The notes beneath the pieces are model-generated. The model was not told where the DNA came from. It saw only the letters and a list, made by a program, of their open reading frames with translations, and ran no database searches. This document shows positions 1 to 8,324 of a DNA stretch of 64,000 nucleotides, one piece after another (positions within the stretch are counted from its first letter, which is position 1; each line of letters opens with the position of its first letter). Source of the stretch: Kangsaoukella pontilimi (GTDB lineage: Bacteria > Pseudomonadota > Alphaproteobacteria > Rhodobacterales > Rhodobacteraceae); assembly GCF_009830125.1 (NCBI RefSeq), contig NZ_WUPT01000002.1, positions 186,001 through 250,000 on the forward strand, given 5' to 3'. The position numbers and the translations under genes were made by a program.

Positions 1-914
1 TACTGTTCCTCGTGATCTTCTTTCTGCGGCTGTTCGGGCAGGGGATGACCATGCAGCTTTCCGTCGTCGCGATGGCGCGATGGTTCGCGGCGCGGAGGGG
101 GCTGGCGCTGTCGCTCGCCGCACTCGGCTTTGCGGTCGGTCAGGCCGGGCTACCGGTTATCGTCGCGCTTGGTCTGACGGTCTTCGACTGGCGGTCCATG
201 TGGGTGGGCGCAGCGCTGATCCTGGCCCTTTCTGTTCCGCTCCTGCACTGGCTTCTGACCAAGGAGCGGACGCCGCAATCCCACGCGGAAGACAAGCAAT
301 CGGTGGGCATGGACGGGCGGCATTGGACGCGGGGCGAGGTCCTGCGCTCGCCTATCTTCTGGCTCCTGCTGCCTATGCTTCTTGGTCCGCCCGCGTGGGG
401 GACGGCGCTGTTCTTTCAGCAGGTGCATATCGCGGCGGTCAAAGGCTGGCCTCTGGTGGATTATCTGGCCCTGATCCCGCTGCTGACAGTGGTTGGCATC
501 GCGGCGACGCTTGTATCCGGGCAGTTGATCGACCGCTTCGGATCGGCCGCGCTTGCGCGCTTCTACATGCTGCCCTTCGCGGCGACGTTCTTTCTGATCG
601 GATCGGCCGAGACACTTGGCGTGGCGGCCATCGGGATGATCTTCTTCGGCATCGGCCACGGCATCCAATCGACCGTACCTGCCGCCTTCTGGTCGGAGTA
701 TTTCGGCACCCGGCATATCGGTGCGATCAAGGCGGTCTCGACCAGCATAATGGTATTCGGATCCGCCATCGGCCCCGGCATATCCGGTGCGCTGATCGAC
801 CTCGGCTACAGCTTTCCGGAACAGATGGGGGTCCTGGTGGTCTATTTCCTGATCGCTGCCATTCTGGTCTGGGTTGCGACCGCCCGCGCGAAGCGCAGCC
901 TAGCGCCTGCGTAG
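1..914 (+). CDS. MFS transporter, C-terminal part (5' end outside window)
   Basis: The reading frame is open from the first complete codon (position 3) and has no plausible start before the window edge, so this is the C-terminal ~300 residues of a longer protein. It is very hydrophobic, with repeated membrane-length segments separated by short charged loops and one longer hydrophilic loop (about residues 85-110) that resembles the central loop between the two six-helix bundles. The motif GQLIDRFGS follows a transmembrane segment, as in the loop repeat of major facilitator transporters. The substrate cannot be told. The 3' end overlaps the convergent Smr gene by 15 bp. A GTG at 12 is in frame but lies in the middle of a helix and is unlikely to be the start. 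Confidence 0.8.
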   Translation, partial: LFLVIFFLRLFGQGMTMQLSVVAMARWFAARRGLALSLAALGFAVGQAGLPVIVALGLTVFDWRSMWVGAALILALSVPLLHWLLTKERTPQSHAEDKQSVGMDGRHWTRGEVLRSPIFWLLLPMLLGPPAWGTALFFQQVHIAAVKGWPLVDYLALIPLLTVVGIAATLVSGQLIDRFGSAALARFYMLPFAATFFLIGSAETLGVAAIGMIFFGIGHGIQSTVPAAFWSEYFGTRHIGAIKAVSTSIMVFGSAIGPGISGALIDLGYSFPEQMGVLVVYFLIAAILVWVATARAKRSLAPA

Positions 915-1508
915 GTAGACGTAGAAGGCGCCAGAGCCACCATGTTTCCGGTGCGCCTCCGAGACCTGAAGGACCGCTTGCGACAGAGGCGGAAGCGACA
1001 GCCAGTGCGGCAGCTGATGGCGCAGAACGCCGGTACGGGTCGGGATCGGGTCATAGGATTCAACCTTGCGGCCCTTTCCTGTGATCACAAGAACCAGACG
1101 CTTGCCTGCGGCCTGTGAGGACAGGATGAACGAGGTCAGCGCACCATGGGCCGTGTCCAGCGTCATGCCGTGCAGGTCGATCCGGCCCTCGGGCGTCAAT
1201 CGGCCCTGCGACATACGCTTATGTGCTTTCTTGTCCATCGCGACGGGCTGAGCCGCGAGACGGTCGCCAAGCGGCGCAGAAAGGTCGTTGGGGGGCAGGG
1301 CGGTCGACGCCCGTTCTCCCAGGCGAAAGGGTGCTATCGGTTCGGGTCTTGGCTTTTCAGGAACTGGCTTGGCCTTGCCGGGCAGGGTGATCTTGCCCGG
1401 CTCGCCCTTGTCAGGCTTGGCCGAACGCATCGGATTGGCCGATTTCGCGATGCGCGACCAAAGTTCCTGCTCGTCGGGGCGCAATCCACGTGGCTTTCGG
1501 CGGGACAT
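900..1508 (-). CDS. Smr-domain protein (MutS2 C-terminal-like)
   Basis: This 202-residue protein has a basic, proline-rich, probably disordered N-terminal half and a C-terminal Smr domain (about 105-200). The Smr signature motifs are visible: DLHGMT at 111-116, ITGKG around 142-146 and the closing HGGSGAFYVYLRR. Stand-alone Smr domains are nucleic-acid binding or nicking modules; in alphaproteobacteria this short form lies near the Tim44-like gene, as here. Its specific substrate is unknown. It sits 25 bp downstream of the Tim44-like gene on the same strand, so the two are probably co-transcribed. It overlaps the converging transporter gene by 15 bp. Confidence 0.85.
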   Translation of the reverse strand: MSRRKPRGLRPDEQELWSRIAKSANPMRSAKPDKGEPGKITLPGKAKPVPEKPRPEPIAPFRLGERASTALPPNDLSAPLGDRLAAQPVAMDKKAHKRMSQGRLTPEGRIDLHGMTLDTAHGALTSFILSSQAAGKRLVLVITGKGRKVESYDPIPTRTGVLRHQLPHWLSLPPLSQAVLQVSEAHRKHGGSGAFYVYLRRR

Positions 1509-1533
1509 AGGTCAAAGACCCCCCGCGGCCCGA

Positions 1534-2199
1534 TTACTCGCCCGTTGCGACAAGCTGCCAGTTCGGATCGCTGGACCCCATCACACGGGCAAAGGTCCAG
1601 ACGTCGCGCTGCTTTTTGATCTCGTTCGGGTTGCCTTCAACGATTTCGCCTTCGGAATTCCGCACGACCGAGGTCAGCTCGCCCACAAACTTGATCGTCA
1701 TTTCGCCTTCATTCGTCGAACGATCGAACTCGGCGGACTTCAACGCAATCTCGCGAACGCCAACGAAATTGGCTTCGACGGACAGGCCCTCTTCCTCGCG
1801 GCGGTCGATCACGGATTGCAGCGCCTCGCGCACATCGGACGACAGGAAGTCGGCAACAGGCGAAAGGTCGCCTTTCTCGAAAGCCATCAGGATCATCTCA
1901 TAGGCGCCGCGTGCGCCCTCGAGAAATTCGGTCACGTTGAAACCGTTCTCAGCCATTTTCATCGAGGCGAGCGCCTTGGCCGACGGCGATCCGTCTTCCA
2001 CGTGGTCGGTGATGTCGCGGTCCGGGCCGCCCTCGATCACGTCGAACTCAGGGCGATTGCCGACGCGTCGCGCGGGCGACGGGCCTTCGACCGGGGGCTT
2101 CTCGAAACCATCACGTGTTCCGAGAACGCTTCTCAGGCGCAGAATGAGAAAGATCGCGATGCCGGCCAGTACGAGAAGCTGTATCAACTGAGATTCCAT
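1534..2199 (-). CDS. timA: Tim44-like (TimA family) membrane-anchored protein
   Basis: This 221-residue protein begins with a single hydrophobic segment (about residues 5-22) followed by a charged linker and a Tim44-like domain (about 75-220) with the family's pattern of acidic residues and the ending 'VWTFARVMGSSDPNWQLVATGE'. Bacterial Tim44-like proteins are related to the mitochondrial import component Tim44 and are thought to act at the inner membrane; their bacterial partner is not well settled. The gene is divergent from fxsA, with about 100 bp between starts for a shared promoter region, and lies close to secB, which fits a protein-export neighbourhood. The symbol rests on family assignment only. 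Confidence 0.85.
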   Translation of the reverse strand: MESQLIQLLVLAGIAIFLILRLRSVLGTRDGFEKPPVEGPSPARRVGNRPEFDVIEGGPDRDITDHVEDGSPSAKALASMKMAENGFNVTEFLEGARGAYEMILMAFEKGDLSPVADFLSSDVREALQSVIDRREEEGLSVEANFVGVREIALKSAEFDRSTNEGEMTIKFVGELTSVVRNSEGEIVEGNPNEIKKQRDVWTFARVMGSSDPNWQLVATGE

Positions 2200-2302
2200 T
2201 TCTCTCTCGAAACGATGAATTTGGGTTTCCGCTCGTCAGGGCACATATGTAGGGCGAGGGTGAGCCCGAGTCTACCGGCCCACCTGCGACCAAGAGGATC
2301 AT

Positions 2303-2776
2303 ATGCGACTGTTTTTGCTGTTTCTGCTCGTCCCGCTGATCGAGATCGCCCTGTTCATCCAGATTGGCGGGCTCATCGGTTTGTGGCCGACACTGGCCAT
2401 CGTCATCCTGACCGCCATTCTGGGTACGTTTCTGGTGCGCAGCCAGGGGCTGCAGGTGCTTAACCAGCTTCGCGGTTCCTTCGAAGAGCTCCGCGATCCG
2501 ACCGAGCCTCTGGCCCATGGCGCCATGATCCTGTTTTCCGGCGCCCTTCTTCTGACGCCGGGCTTTTTTACCGATGCGGTCGGATTTGCCCTGCTTGTGC
2601 CGGGCATACGGTCGGCGATGTACCGCACAATTCGCAAACGAGTGAATATCGAAACGGTCCAATACGGCAGCCGTCCGCAACGCGCACCCGAGGATCCAAC
2701 GATTATCGATGGCGATTACGAGGATCTGGACCCGCCGAAAGGCCAGCAAGGGCCATCGGGGTGGACCCGGCATTGA
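2303..2776 (+). CDS. fxsA: FxsA family membrane protein
   Basis: This 157-residue protein belongs to the FxsA family of inner-membrane proteins (in E. coli, FxsA suppresses exclusion of phage T7 by the F plasmid). It starts with a strongly hydrophobic N terminus (MRLFLLFLLVPLIEIALFIQ) typical of the family, followed by a second helix and a third around residues 75-98 with the family signature LLLTPGFFTDAVG. The C-terminal 50 residues are charged and cytosolic. A GAGGA ribosome-binding site precedes the ATG. It is 60 bp upstream of secB in the same direction and probably shares a transcript with it. The cellular role in this organism is unknown. Confidence 0.9.
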   Translation: MRLFLLFLLVPLIEIALFIQIGGLIGLWPTLAIVILTAILGTFLVRSQGLQVLNQLRGSFEELRDPTEPLAHGAMILFSGALLLTPGFFTDAVGFALLVPGIRSAMYRTIRKRVNIETVQYGSRPQRAPEDPTIIDGDYEDLDPPKGQQGPSGWTRH

Positions 2777-2836
2777 GGGCAGCCGCGCAACCTGCTATCC
2801 GACTGCGGAATTTTGACATGCTCAACGGAGTTATCC

Positions 2837-3340
2837 ATGGCTGAGAATGAAAACGGCGCGGCACCCGCACAGCCGACGCCCCCGCAACTGAAAATCCTGG
2901 GTCAGTTCATCCGCGACCTGTCTTTCGAGAACATCCTGTCTCAGAAACCGGTTCAGGGCGACGTTCAGCCCGATATTCAGGTTCAGGTATCTCTGGATGC
3001 GCGCAAACGTGAGGACGACAAGCAGTATGAGGTTCTGTCCAAGTACAAAGTGACGTCCAAGAACAAGAACGGCGGTGAAACACTGTTCCTGCTCGAACTG
3101 GAATATGGCGGCATCTTCCACATCGACAACGTCCCGGAAGAGCAGCTTCATCCGTTTCTTCTGATCGAGTGCCCGCGGATGCTGTTCCCCTTCGCGCGCC
3201 GCATCGTCAGCGACGTGACCCGTGACGGTGGTTTCCCGCCGCTCAATATCGATAATATCGACTTCGTGTCGCTTTATCGTCAGACGCTGCTTCAGCGTCA
3301 GCAGCAGCAGGCCGCCGCTGCCGATACGCAGGTCAGCTGA
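2837..3340 (+). CDS. secB: Protein-export chaperone SecB
   Basis: This is the 167-residue tetrameric SecB chaperone, which keeps preproteins unfolded and hands them to SecA (encoded at 58.9 kb in this window). Family features are visible: 'ILGQFIRDLSFENI' near the N terminus, the central 'LLELEYGGIFHIDNV', and 'LIECPRMLFPFARRIVSDVTRDGGFPPL'. The ATG at 2837 is chosen because a GGAG sequence lies six bases upstream; the frame is also open to a TTG at 2813, which lacks such a site. The C terminus is glutamine- and alanine-rich. The stop codon lies inside a perfect 12-bp palindrome shared with the stop of convergent dnaQ (8-bp overlap). Confidence 0.95.
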   Translation: MAENENGAAPAQPTPPQLKILGQFIRDLSFENILSQKPVQGDVQPDIQVQVSLDARKREDDKQYEVLSKYKVTSKNKNGGETLFLLELEYGGIFHIDNVPEEQLHPFLLIECPRMLFPFARRIVSDVTRDGGFPPLNIDNIDFVSLYRQTLLQRQQQQAAAADTQVS

Positions 3341-4028
3341 CCTTTTTCCAAAGCGCCGCGTCGCCCATTTTTGCGATGAACGCATCATGGGCGGCGCGCT
3401 CTTCCTCGGTCAGACGAGGGGGCAGCGGCTCGGGCCGTTTGCCAACGCGTGGCAGGGCACCGCTTTCACCCTGAGGGCCGTTCGAAGAATTGTCCGTGGT
3501 CAGCGCGAAATCGGGCTGCCGCCCGCCGATCATTTCAAGATAGACTTCGGCCAGAATTTCACTGTCCAGAAGTGCGCCGTGCAGTGTACGGGACGAGTTA
3601 TCAATCCCATAGCGACGGCAAAGCGCATCGAGAGACGCCGGCGAGCCGGGGAATTTCTTTCGCGCAATGTCCAGCGTGTCGATCGCGCGTTCCCAGTCCA
3701 ACTTGGGCAGGTTGCACCAGCCAAGCTCGGCATTCAGGAATTTCATGTCGAAGGCAGCGTTATGGATGACCAGTTTCGCGTCGCCTACGAAGTCCAGAAA
3801 CGCCTGTGCGATATCCTTGAAGACCGGCTTGTCCCTGAGAAAGTCGTCGCCCAGCCCGTGAACCTGAAACGCCTCGTCCGGCATGGACCGTTCCGGGTTG
3901 ATATATTGGTGATAGGTCTGACCGGTGGGCACGTGTCCACGCAGTTCGACTGCACCGATCTCCACAATCCGGTCGCCGGTTTCGGGGTCGAATCCGGTGG
4001 TTTCGGTATCAAGGACGATTTCACGCAT
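3333..4028 (-). CDS. dnaQ: DNA polymerase III epsilon subunit (3'-5' proofreading exonuclease)
   Basis: This 231-residue DEDDh exonuclease is the proofreading subunit of the replicative polymerase core. The catalytic residues are all present: D7 and E9 in LDTETTGFD (Exo I), D94 in [10 protein letters not shown] (Exo II), and H150 and D155 in [10 protein letters not shown] (Exo III). The C-terminal tail (about 185-231) is a charged extension expected to contact the alpha subunit. It overlaps the upstream coaE by 8 bp and is the last gene of the maf-aroE-coaE-dnaQ run leading away from the predicted origin. Its 3' end overlaps secB by 8 bp. Confidence 0.95.
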   Translation of the reverse strand: MREIVLDTETTGFDPETGDRIVEIGAVELRGHVPTGQTYHQYINPERSMPDEAFQVHGLGDDFLRDKPVFKDIAQAFLDFVGDAKLVIHNAAFDMKFLNAELGWCNLPKLDWERAIDTLDIARKKFPGSPASLDALCRRYGIDNSSRTLHGALLDSEILAEVYLEMIGGRQPDFALTTDNSSNGPQGESGALPRVGKRPEPLPPRLTEEERAAHDAFIAKMGDAALWKKVS

Positions 4029-4620
4029 CGTTCTGCCTGTTCCTGATCTGCCCGATCACATTCTGAACGGCAGCGCGGGCTGCTTCAAGGGTGGTGGTGT
4101 CGATCACAAAGTCGGCGCGCGCGCGCTTTTCCGCATCGGGCATCTGTTTCGACAGGATCAGGTCCAGCTTGGCTCCGGTCATACCAGGCCGCTCCAGAAC
4201 CCGGCGCCTCTGTTCATCTTCCGGCGCGGAAACGACGACAACAACGTCGACAGAGCTTTCCGCGCCTGTCTCAAAGAGAAGCGGAATATCGACAAGTGCC
4301 AGATCGGTATCGACGCTGTTCAAAAAGGCCTCGCGGTCCGCAGCGACGAGCGGATGGACCACGGCTTCGATCTTTCTCAGTGCCGAGCCATCGCCCGCGA
4401 TGATCTCGCTCAGGCGTGTCCTGTCGACGGCACCGTCGCGGATGGCATCAGGGAATAGCTCTGCGATCTTGGCCACAGCCGATCCACCTTTGGCATATAG
4501 CCGATGGACAGCGGCATCTGCGCTCCAGACCGGGATGCCCATCTCTTCGAACATCGTGCCGGTGGTGGACTTGCCCATGCCGATAGACCCGGTCAGACCG
4601 ATGACGGTTGGCCGAGTCAT
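4021..4620 (-). CDS. coaE: Dephospho-CoA kinase
   Basis: This 199-residue P-loop kinase catalyses the last step of coenzyme A synthesis, phosphorylating the 3'-hydroxyl of dephospho-CoA with ATP. The Walker A loop GSIGMGKS is at residues 11-18; the family motifs [15 protein letters not shown] and DIPLLFETG follow in order. Length is typical. The start codon overlaps the aroE stop by 4 bp (ATGA arrangement) and the end overlaps dnaQ, so translational coupling within a maf-aroE-coaE-dnaQ operon is likely. Confidence 0.95.
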   Translation of the reverse strand: MTRPTVIGLTGSIGMGKSTTGTMFEEMGIPVWSADAAVHRLYAKGGSAVAKIAELFPDAIRDGAVDRTRLSEIIAGDGSALRKIEAVVHPLVAADREAFLNSVDTDLALVDIPLLFETGAESSVDVVVVVSAPEDEQRRRVLERPGMTGAKLDLILSKQMPDAEKRARADFVIDTTTLEAARAAVQNVIGQIRNRQNDA

Positions 4621-5450
4621 TTCAGCATGGTTTCGCGCAATGCGTCGTCTACTTCTGGTCGTGTCCCAAACCAGCGCTCGAAGCCGGGAACGGCCTGATA
4701 AAGCAGCATGCCCAACCCGTCGACCGTGCGGCAGCCGATGCTCCGGGCATGGGCAAGAAGTTTTGTCTCAAGCGGCGTATAAACAAGATCGGTGACCACA
4801 GCGTCTGGCGAGATGCCATCCAGCGGTATCCGCATTTCGGCCTTGCCCTCCATGCCGAGCGAGCTCGTGTTGACCACCAGTGCGGCCCCTTCGAGCATAT
4901 TGCCCGCCTGAACCCAGTCGATAACCTGTATCTTTGTTCCGAATTCCTGCCTGAGCGCTTCGCTTCGTGCCTTTGTCCGGTTGGCAAGACGAATTTCGGG
5001 ACACCCCACTTCGATGAGGGCCGAGACGACGGCCCGGGCTGCGCCTCCTGCACCGATCACGGCGGCAGGGCCGGCGTCTGCAGACCAGCCCGGCACACCC
5101 TGGCGCAGGTTTTCGATGAATCCGTAACCGTCCGTGTTGTCCGCCAGAAGCTTGCCGTCTTCCCTGAAGATCAGCGTGTTCGCGGCCCCGATCAGCGCAG
5201 CGCGATCCGTAACCACATCCGCGAAGGTGAGAACGTGTTCCTTATGAGGGATGGTGACATTCGCCCCGACAAATCCCATCCGCGGCATGGTCTTCAGCAC
5301 GTCTTCCAAATCGTCGGAATTGACGTGGAGCGGAACGTAGTGCCCCGGAATTCCGTATTTCTTCAGCCAATAGCCATGCAGCCGTGGTGATTTCGAATGC
5401 GCGATGGGCGATCCTATGACACCGGCGAGAGGGATGACGTTCGTGCTCAT
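4617..5450 (-). CDS. aroE: Shikimate 5-dehydrogenase
   Basis: This 277-residue NADP-dependent enzyme reduces 3-dehydroshikimate to shikimate in aromatic amino-acid synthesis. Diagnostic motifs are [10 protein letters not shown] (substrate-binding serines), NVTIPHKE with the catalytic lysine, NTDGYG, and the dinucleotide-binding loop [10 protein letters not shown]. The frame stays open 180 bp further upstream, but the ATG at 5450 gives the normal family N terminus and overlaps the maf stop by 4 bp, so that start is preferred. It is the second gene of the maf operon. Confidence 0.95.
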   Translation of the reverse strand: MSTNVIPLAGVIGSPIAHSKSPRLHGYWLKKYGIPGHYVPLHVNSDDLEDVLKTMPRMGFVGANVTIPHKEHVLTFADVVTDRAALIGAANTLIFREDGKLLADNTDGYGFIENLRQGVPGWSADAGPAAVIGAGGAARAVVSALIEVGCPEIRLANRTKARSEALRQEFGTKIQVIDWVQAGNMLEGAALVVNTSSLGMEGKAEMRIPLDGISPDAVVTDLVYTPLETKLLAHARSIGCRTVDGLGMLLYQAVPGFERWFGTRPEVDDALRETMLK

Positions 5451-6043
5451 CGGGGCAAAGTGCCGCGCAAAGTCAGATAGGACAAGATCTCGAGAAGCGG
5501 CAGGCCCATCACATTGAAATGGTCGCCGTCGATCCGGCTGAAAAGGCGCACGCCCTCTTCTTCCAGCTTGTATGCACCAACCGCGTGCTGAATGCTGTCC
5601 CAGTTCCGGCTGACATAGTCGTCGATCCAACCGTCACTTGCATCGCGCATGTACAGACGAACGACCCCGACATGCCGCCAGACTGGTTTGGCGTCGTCGT
5701 AAATGACAGCGGCGGAGAGCAGCATATGTCGCTTGCCGCGCATGGCCTTGAGTTGGATTTGTGCGTCTTCCGGGCTTTCGGGTTTCGACAGGATGGTGCC
5801 CTCGAAATCCAGAACCTGGTCACATCCCAGAACCAGGGCGCCCGGCTCTTTCGACGCAACCTTGCGGGCCTTCGCTTCGGCTAACGCATCCGCGATATCC
5901 CGAGGTGATGCGCCCTCTGACAGAAGCGCGTCCTTGATCGCGTCCTCGTCCACGCGCGCCGGTTGAACGCGGCAGGGAACCCCAGACCGGTCGAGCAACT
6001 GGCGTCTGATTTCCGAAGCTGAGGCAAGGACGAGTGGGGACAT
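5447..6043 (-). CDS. maf: Maf-family nucleoside triphosphate pyrophosphatase
   Basis: This 198-residue protein has the Maf fold, a family of house-cleaning nucleotide pyrophosphatases first linked to septum inhibition. Motifs are LASASEIRRQLL at the N terminus, LGCDQVL with the catalytic aspartate, and the ending DGDHFNVMGLPL. The frame is open to 6199, but the added 52 residues have no family similarity and would overlap the DnaA-box region; ATG 6043 starts the canonical Maf N terminus. It is the first gene of the leftward operon, and its leader begins within the predicted origin: a DnaA-like box lies 3 bp upstream of the start codon. Confidence 0.92.
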   Translation of the reverse strand: MSPLVLASASEIRRQLLDRSGVPCRVQPARVDEDAIKDALLSEGASPRDIADALAEAKARKVASKEPGALVLGCDQVLDFEGTILSKPESPEDAQIQLKAMRGKRHMLLSAAVIYDDAKPVWRHVGVVRLYMRDASDGWIDDYVSRNWDSIQHAVGAYKLEEEGVRLFSRIDGDHFNVMGLPLLEILSYLTLRGTLPR

Positions 6044-6447
6044 GTCGTGGATAAGTCTGTGGCTGAGCGTGTGATGGTTCAGATGACATCTCGTCCGCTC
6101 ACGGGCAAGCACAGGTGTTCCCCCCGATCCGAGGATACGCGGGAAAAGAGTGCCAAAGTTATCCCCGGTGGGAAAGCCGGATCGGGTGTGTGTGGACAAG
6201 GCGGATATCCAAAACGCTTCCCAGAGTTATCCACGGGTTATTCCCGTCCAGTATCCGTTTAGATATCTGATATAAAGAGACTTTTCAGGTTACCTTCAGG
6301 ATTTGAGCCGATGGCGCCTCGACTATCCACGTCTGGGAAATCTTGGTTAGTAAGTCATTAATTCCACTTATGCCCCTGTCCTACAAACCACATCATCTCT
6401 TTCTCTTTTTCTTTTATGTATTAAGAGAGCCGTGAAGAAAGGCGGGG
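6044..6447. other. oriC: Predicted chromosomal origin of replication (oriC)
   Basis: This 404-bp gap is the only gene-free stretch over 300 bp in the window. It lies between the leftward maf-aroE-coaE-dnaQ block and the rightward hemJ-rho-mnmE-mnmG-rsmG-parA-parB block, an order found around alphaproteobacterial origins. It holds several sites close to the DnaA box TTATCCACA: TTATCCACG on the minus strand at 6046-6054, TTATCCCCG at 6159-6167, TTGTCCACA on the minus strand at 6191-6199, TTATCCACG at 6227-6235 and CTATCCACG at 6323-6331. To the right are AT-rich segments (6246-6300, 6335-6425) and a 20-base pyrimidine tract at 6396-6415 that could act in unwinding. Promoters for maf and hemJ must also lie here. 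The call is from motif and context; no skew was computed. Confidence 0.8.
6159..6246. promoter_or_regulatory. DnaA-box cluster within oriC
   Basis: Four DnaA-box-like 9-mers fall within 88 bp: TTATCCCCG (6159-6167, plus), TTGTCCACA (6191-6199, minus, one mismatch to TTATCCACA), TTATCCACG (6227-6235, plus, one mismatch) and the weaker TTATTCCCG (6238-6246, plus). The plus-strand sites at 6159 and 6227 share the core GTTATCC and are 68 bp apart. This is the densest group of such sites I saw in the window and sits just left of the AT-rich part of the intergenic region, as expected for a DnaA loading zone next to an unwinding element. Confidence 0.75.
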
Positions 6448-6903
6448 ATGATGGGCGATACCCTCTGGTTACTTTACCCCTGGGTCAAAGCGTTTCACGT
6501 GATCTCGGTCATCGCGTGGATGGCAGGGTTATTCTACCTGCCCCGACTTTATGTCTATCACGCTGAGAAAGTCGGAATGAGCGGTGAGACGCATGAGTTG
6601 TTCATGACGATGGAGCGTCGGCTTCTCAAAGCGATCATGAACCCCGCTATGATCGCGGCATGGGTTGCCGGCCTTCTCATGGTGTTCACGCCGGGTGCGA
6701 TCGACTGGGGTCAGGTCTGGCCTTGGACCAAAGCATTGGCCGTTCTGACAATGACGTGGTTCCATCACTGGTGCGGACTGAGGCGCAAGGATTTCATGGC
6801 AGGTACCAACACGCATCCCGGCCGCTACTACCGGATCATGAACGAGGTGCCGACGCTCCTGCTGATCGTGATCGTCTTTTCGGTGATCGTGAAGCCGGTC
6901 TGA
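6448..6903 (+). CDS. hemJ: Protoporphyrinogen IX oxidase HemJ
   Basis: This 151-residue four-helix membrane protein matches the HemJ family, the heme-dependent protoporphyrinogen oxidase used by most alphaproteobacteria in place of HemY/HemG. Family motifs are 'WVKAFHVISVIAWMAGLFYLPRL' with the conserved histidine in the first helix, YHAE, 'MERRLLKAIMNPAM', and 'NEVPTLLLIVIVFSVIVKP' at the C terminus. ATG 6448 and ATG 6451 are adjacent; both are served by AAAGG at 6438-6442, so the start is uncertain by one codon. It is the first gene to the right of the predicted origin. The codons for AFHVIS contain an 11-base match to the parS core. Confidence 0.93.
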   Translation: MMGDTLWLLYPWVKAFHVISVIAWMAGLFYLPRLYVYHAEKVGMSGETHELFMTMERRLLKAIMNPAMIAAWVAGLLMVFTPGAIDWGQVWPWTKALAVLTMTWFHHWCGLRRKDFMAGTNTHPGRYYRIMNEVPTLLLIVIVFSVIVKPV

Positions 6904-6909
6904 GAAAGA

Positions 6910-6938
6910 TTGACTTGGCCGTCTGGCCTGCCTAAATG
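6910..6938 (+). promoter_or_regulatory. Candidate sigma-70 type promoter for rho
   Basis: TTGACT (6910-6915) is separated by 17 bp from TAAATG (6933-6938), starting just after the hemJ stop. The -35 is one base from consensus and the spacing is ideal, but the -10 is only a half match. It would give rho a leader of roughly 85 nt. This is a sequence match only. Confidence 0.4.
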
Positions 6939-7028
6939 CGGCTCAGCGTTGGCCGTCCTGGCCAGACTTCGCTTTTCCAGACCACGAAATTCAGACCGCG
7001 TCTTATGCGCGGCCCATCAGGACATGTC

Positions 7029-8297
7029 ATGACCGATCGTTTGAACCTGTCGGACCTCAAGCTGAAATCTCCGAAAGAACTGCTGGCGATTGCCGAAGAG
7101 CTCGAGATCGAGAACGCGTCCACCATGCGCAAGGGCGAGATGATGTTCTCGATCCTGAAAGAGCGCGCGGACGAGGACTGGATCATTGGCGGGGATGGCG
7201 TTCTGGAGGTTCTTCAGGACGGGTTCGGATTTCTGCGCTCGCCAGAGGCCAACTATCTTCCGGGCCCGGACGATATCTACCTTTCGCCCGAGATGATCCG
7301 TCAGTTTGCGCTCAGGACCGGCGATACCGTGGAAGGGGTCATTCGCGAGCCGAACGACAACGAGCGGTATTTTGCGATGACGAAGGTCGAGAAGATCAAC
7401 TTCGAAGACCCCGAGCGCGCGCGTCACAAGATCAGCTTCGATAACCTGACGCCGCTTTACCCGGATGAGCGTCTTACGATGGAGATCGAGGACCCTACGA
7501 TCAAGGATCGTTCGGCCCGGATCATCGACCTCGTCGCGCCTATCGGTAAGGGTCAGCGCTCGCTGATCGTCGCGCCTCCGCGGACTGGTAAGACGGTGCT
7601 TTTGCAGAACATCGCCCATTCCATCGAGACCAACCATCCCGAGTGCTATCTGATCGTTCTTCTGATCGACGAACGGCCGGAGGAGGTCACGGACATGCAG
7701 CGCTCGGTGAAGGGTGAGGTGATTTCGTCGACCTTCGACGAACCGGCGACCCGTCACGTGGCCGTGTCCGAGATGGTGATCGAAAAGGCTAAGCGGCTTG
7801 TAGAACACAAGCGGGATGTGGTGATCCTCCTCGACTCGATCACGCGTCTGGGTCGTGCATTCAACACCGTCGTTCCGTCGTCGGGCAAGGTACTGACCGG
7901 TGGTGTGGATGCGAACGCTCTGCAGCGGCCCAAGCGTTTCTTTGGCGCCGCGCGGAACATCGAAGAGGGCGGCTCTCTGACCATCATCGCCACTGCACTG
8001 GTCGATACCGGCAGCCGGATGGACGAAGTCATCTTCGAAGAGTTCAAGGGTACGGGTAACAGCGAAATCGTGCTTGACCGCAAGGTCGCCGATAAGCGCG
8101 TGTTCCCGGCGCTCGATATCCTCAAGTCGGGGACCCGGAAAGAAGACCTTCTGGTCGACAAGGGCGACCTGGCCAAGACCTTCGTTCTGCGTCGTATTCT
8201 GAACCCGATGGGAACGACCGATGCGATCGAATTCCTGATCTCGAAGCTGAAGCAGACCAAGACAAACTCTGAATTCTTCGACTCGATGAACACGTAA
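7029..8297 (+). CDS. rho: Transcription termination factor Rho
   Basis: This is the 422-residue hexameric RNA helicase that terminates transcription. Visible domains: N-terminal Rho domain (about 5-50), cold-shock RNA-binding domain with DGFGFLR at 64-70, and the RecA-like ATPase domain with Walker A APPRTGKT at 182-189, Walker B-type [16 protein letters not shown] and the arginine-rich '[17 protein letters not shown]'. ATG 7029 is preferred over the upstream in-frame ATG 6936, since it gives the family N terminus and leaves room for the promoter at 6910. Rho is often autoregulated through its leader; the ~90-nt leader here could serve that, but no element is evident. Confidence 0.96.
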   Translation: MTDRLNLSDLKLKSPKELLAIAEELEIENASTMRKGEMMFSILKERADEDWIIGGDGVLEVLQDGFGFLRSPEANYLPGPDDIYLSPEMIRQFALRTGDTVEGVIREPNDNERYFAMTKVEKINFEDPERARHKISFDNLTPLYPDERLTMEIEDPTIKDRSARIIDLVAPIGKGQRSLIVAPPRTGKTVLLQNIAHSIETNHPECYLIVLLIDERPEEVTDMQRSVKGEVISSTFDEPATRHVAVSEMVIEKAKRLVEHKRDVVILLDSITRLGRAFNTVVPSSGKVLTGGVDANALQRPKRFFGAARNIEEGGSLTIIATALVDTGSRMDEVIFEEFKGTGNSEIVLDRKVADKRVFPALDILKSGTRKEDLLVDKGDLAKTFVLRRILNPMGTTDAIEFLISKLKQTKTNSEFFDSMNT

Positions 8298-8324
8298 TTC
8301 CTGTTTTAAATCAACAGGATAGTC

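Noticed and set aside
2831-2839. DnaA-box-like TTATCCATG at the secB start
   Set aside because: It is a lone site with two mismatches, outside the cluster, and is explained by the secB start region.
6491-6506. parS-like sequence in hemJ (GTTTCACGTGA core)
   Set aside because: Only 11 of 16 positions match, the right half is lost, and the codons specify a conserved HemJ helix.
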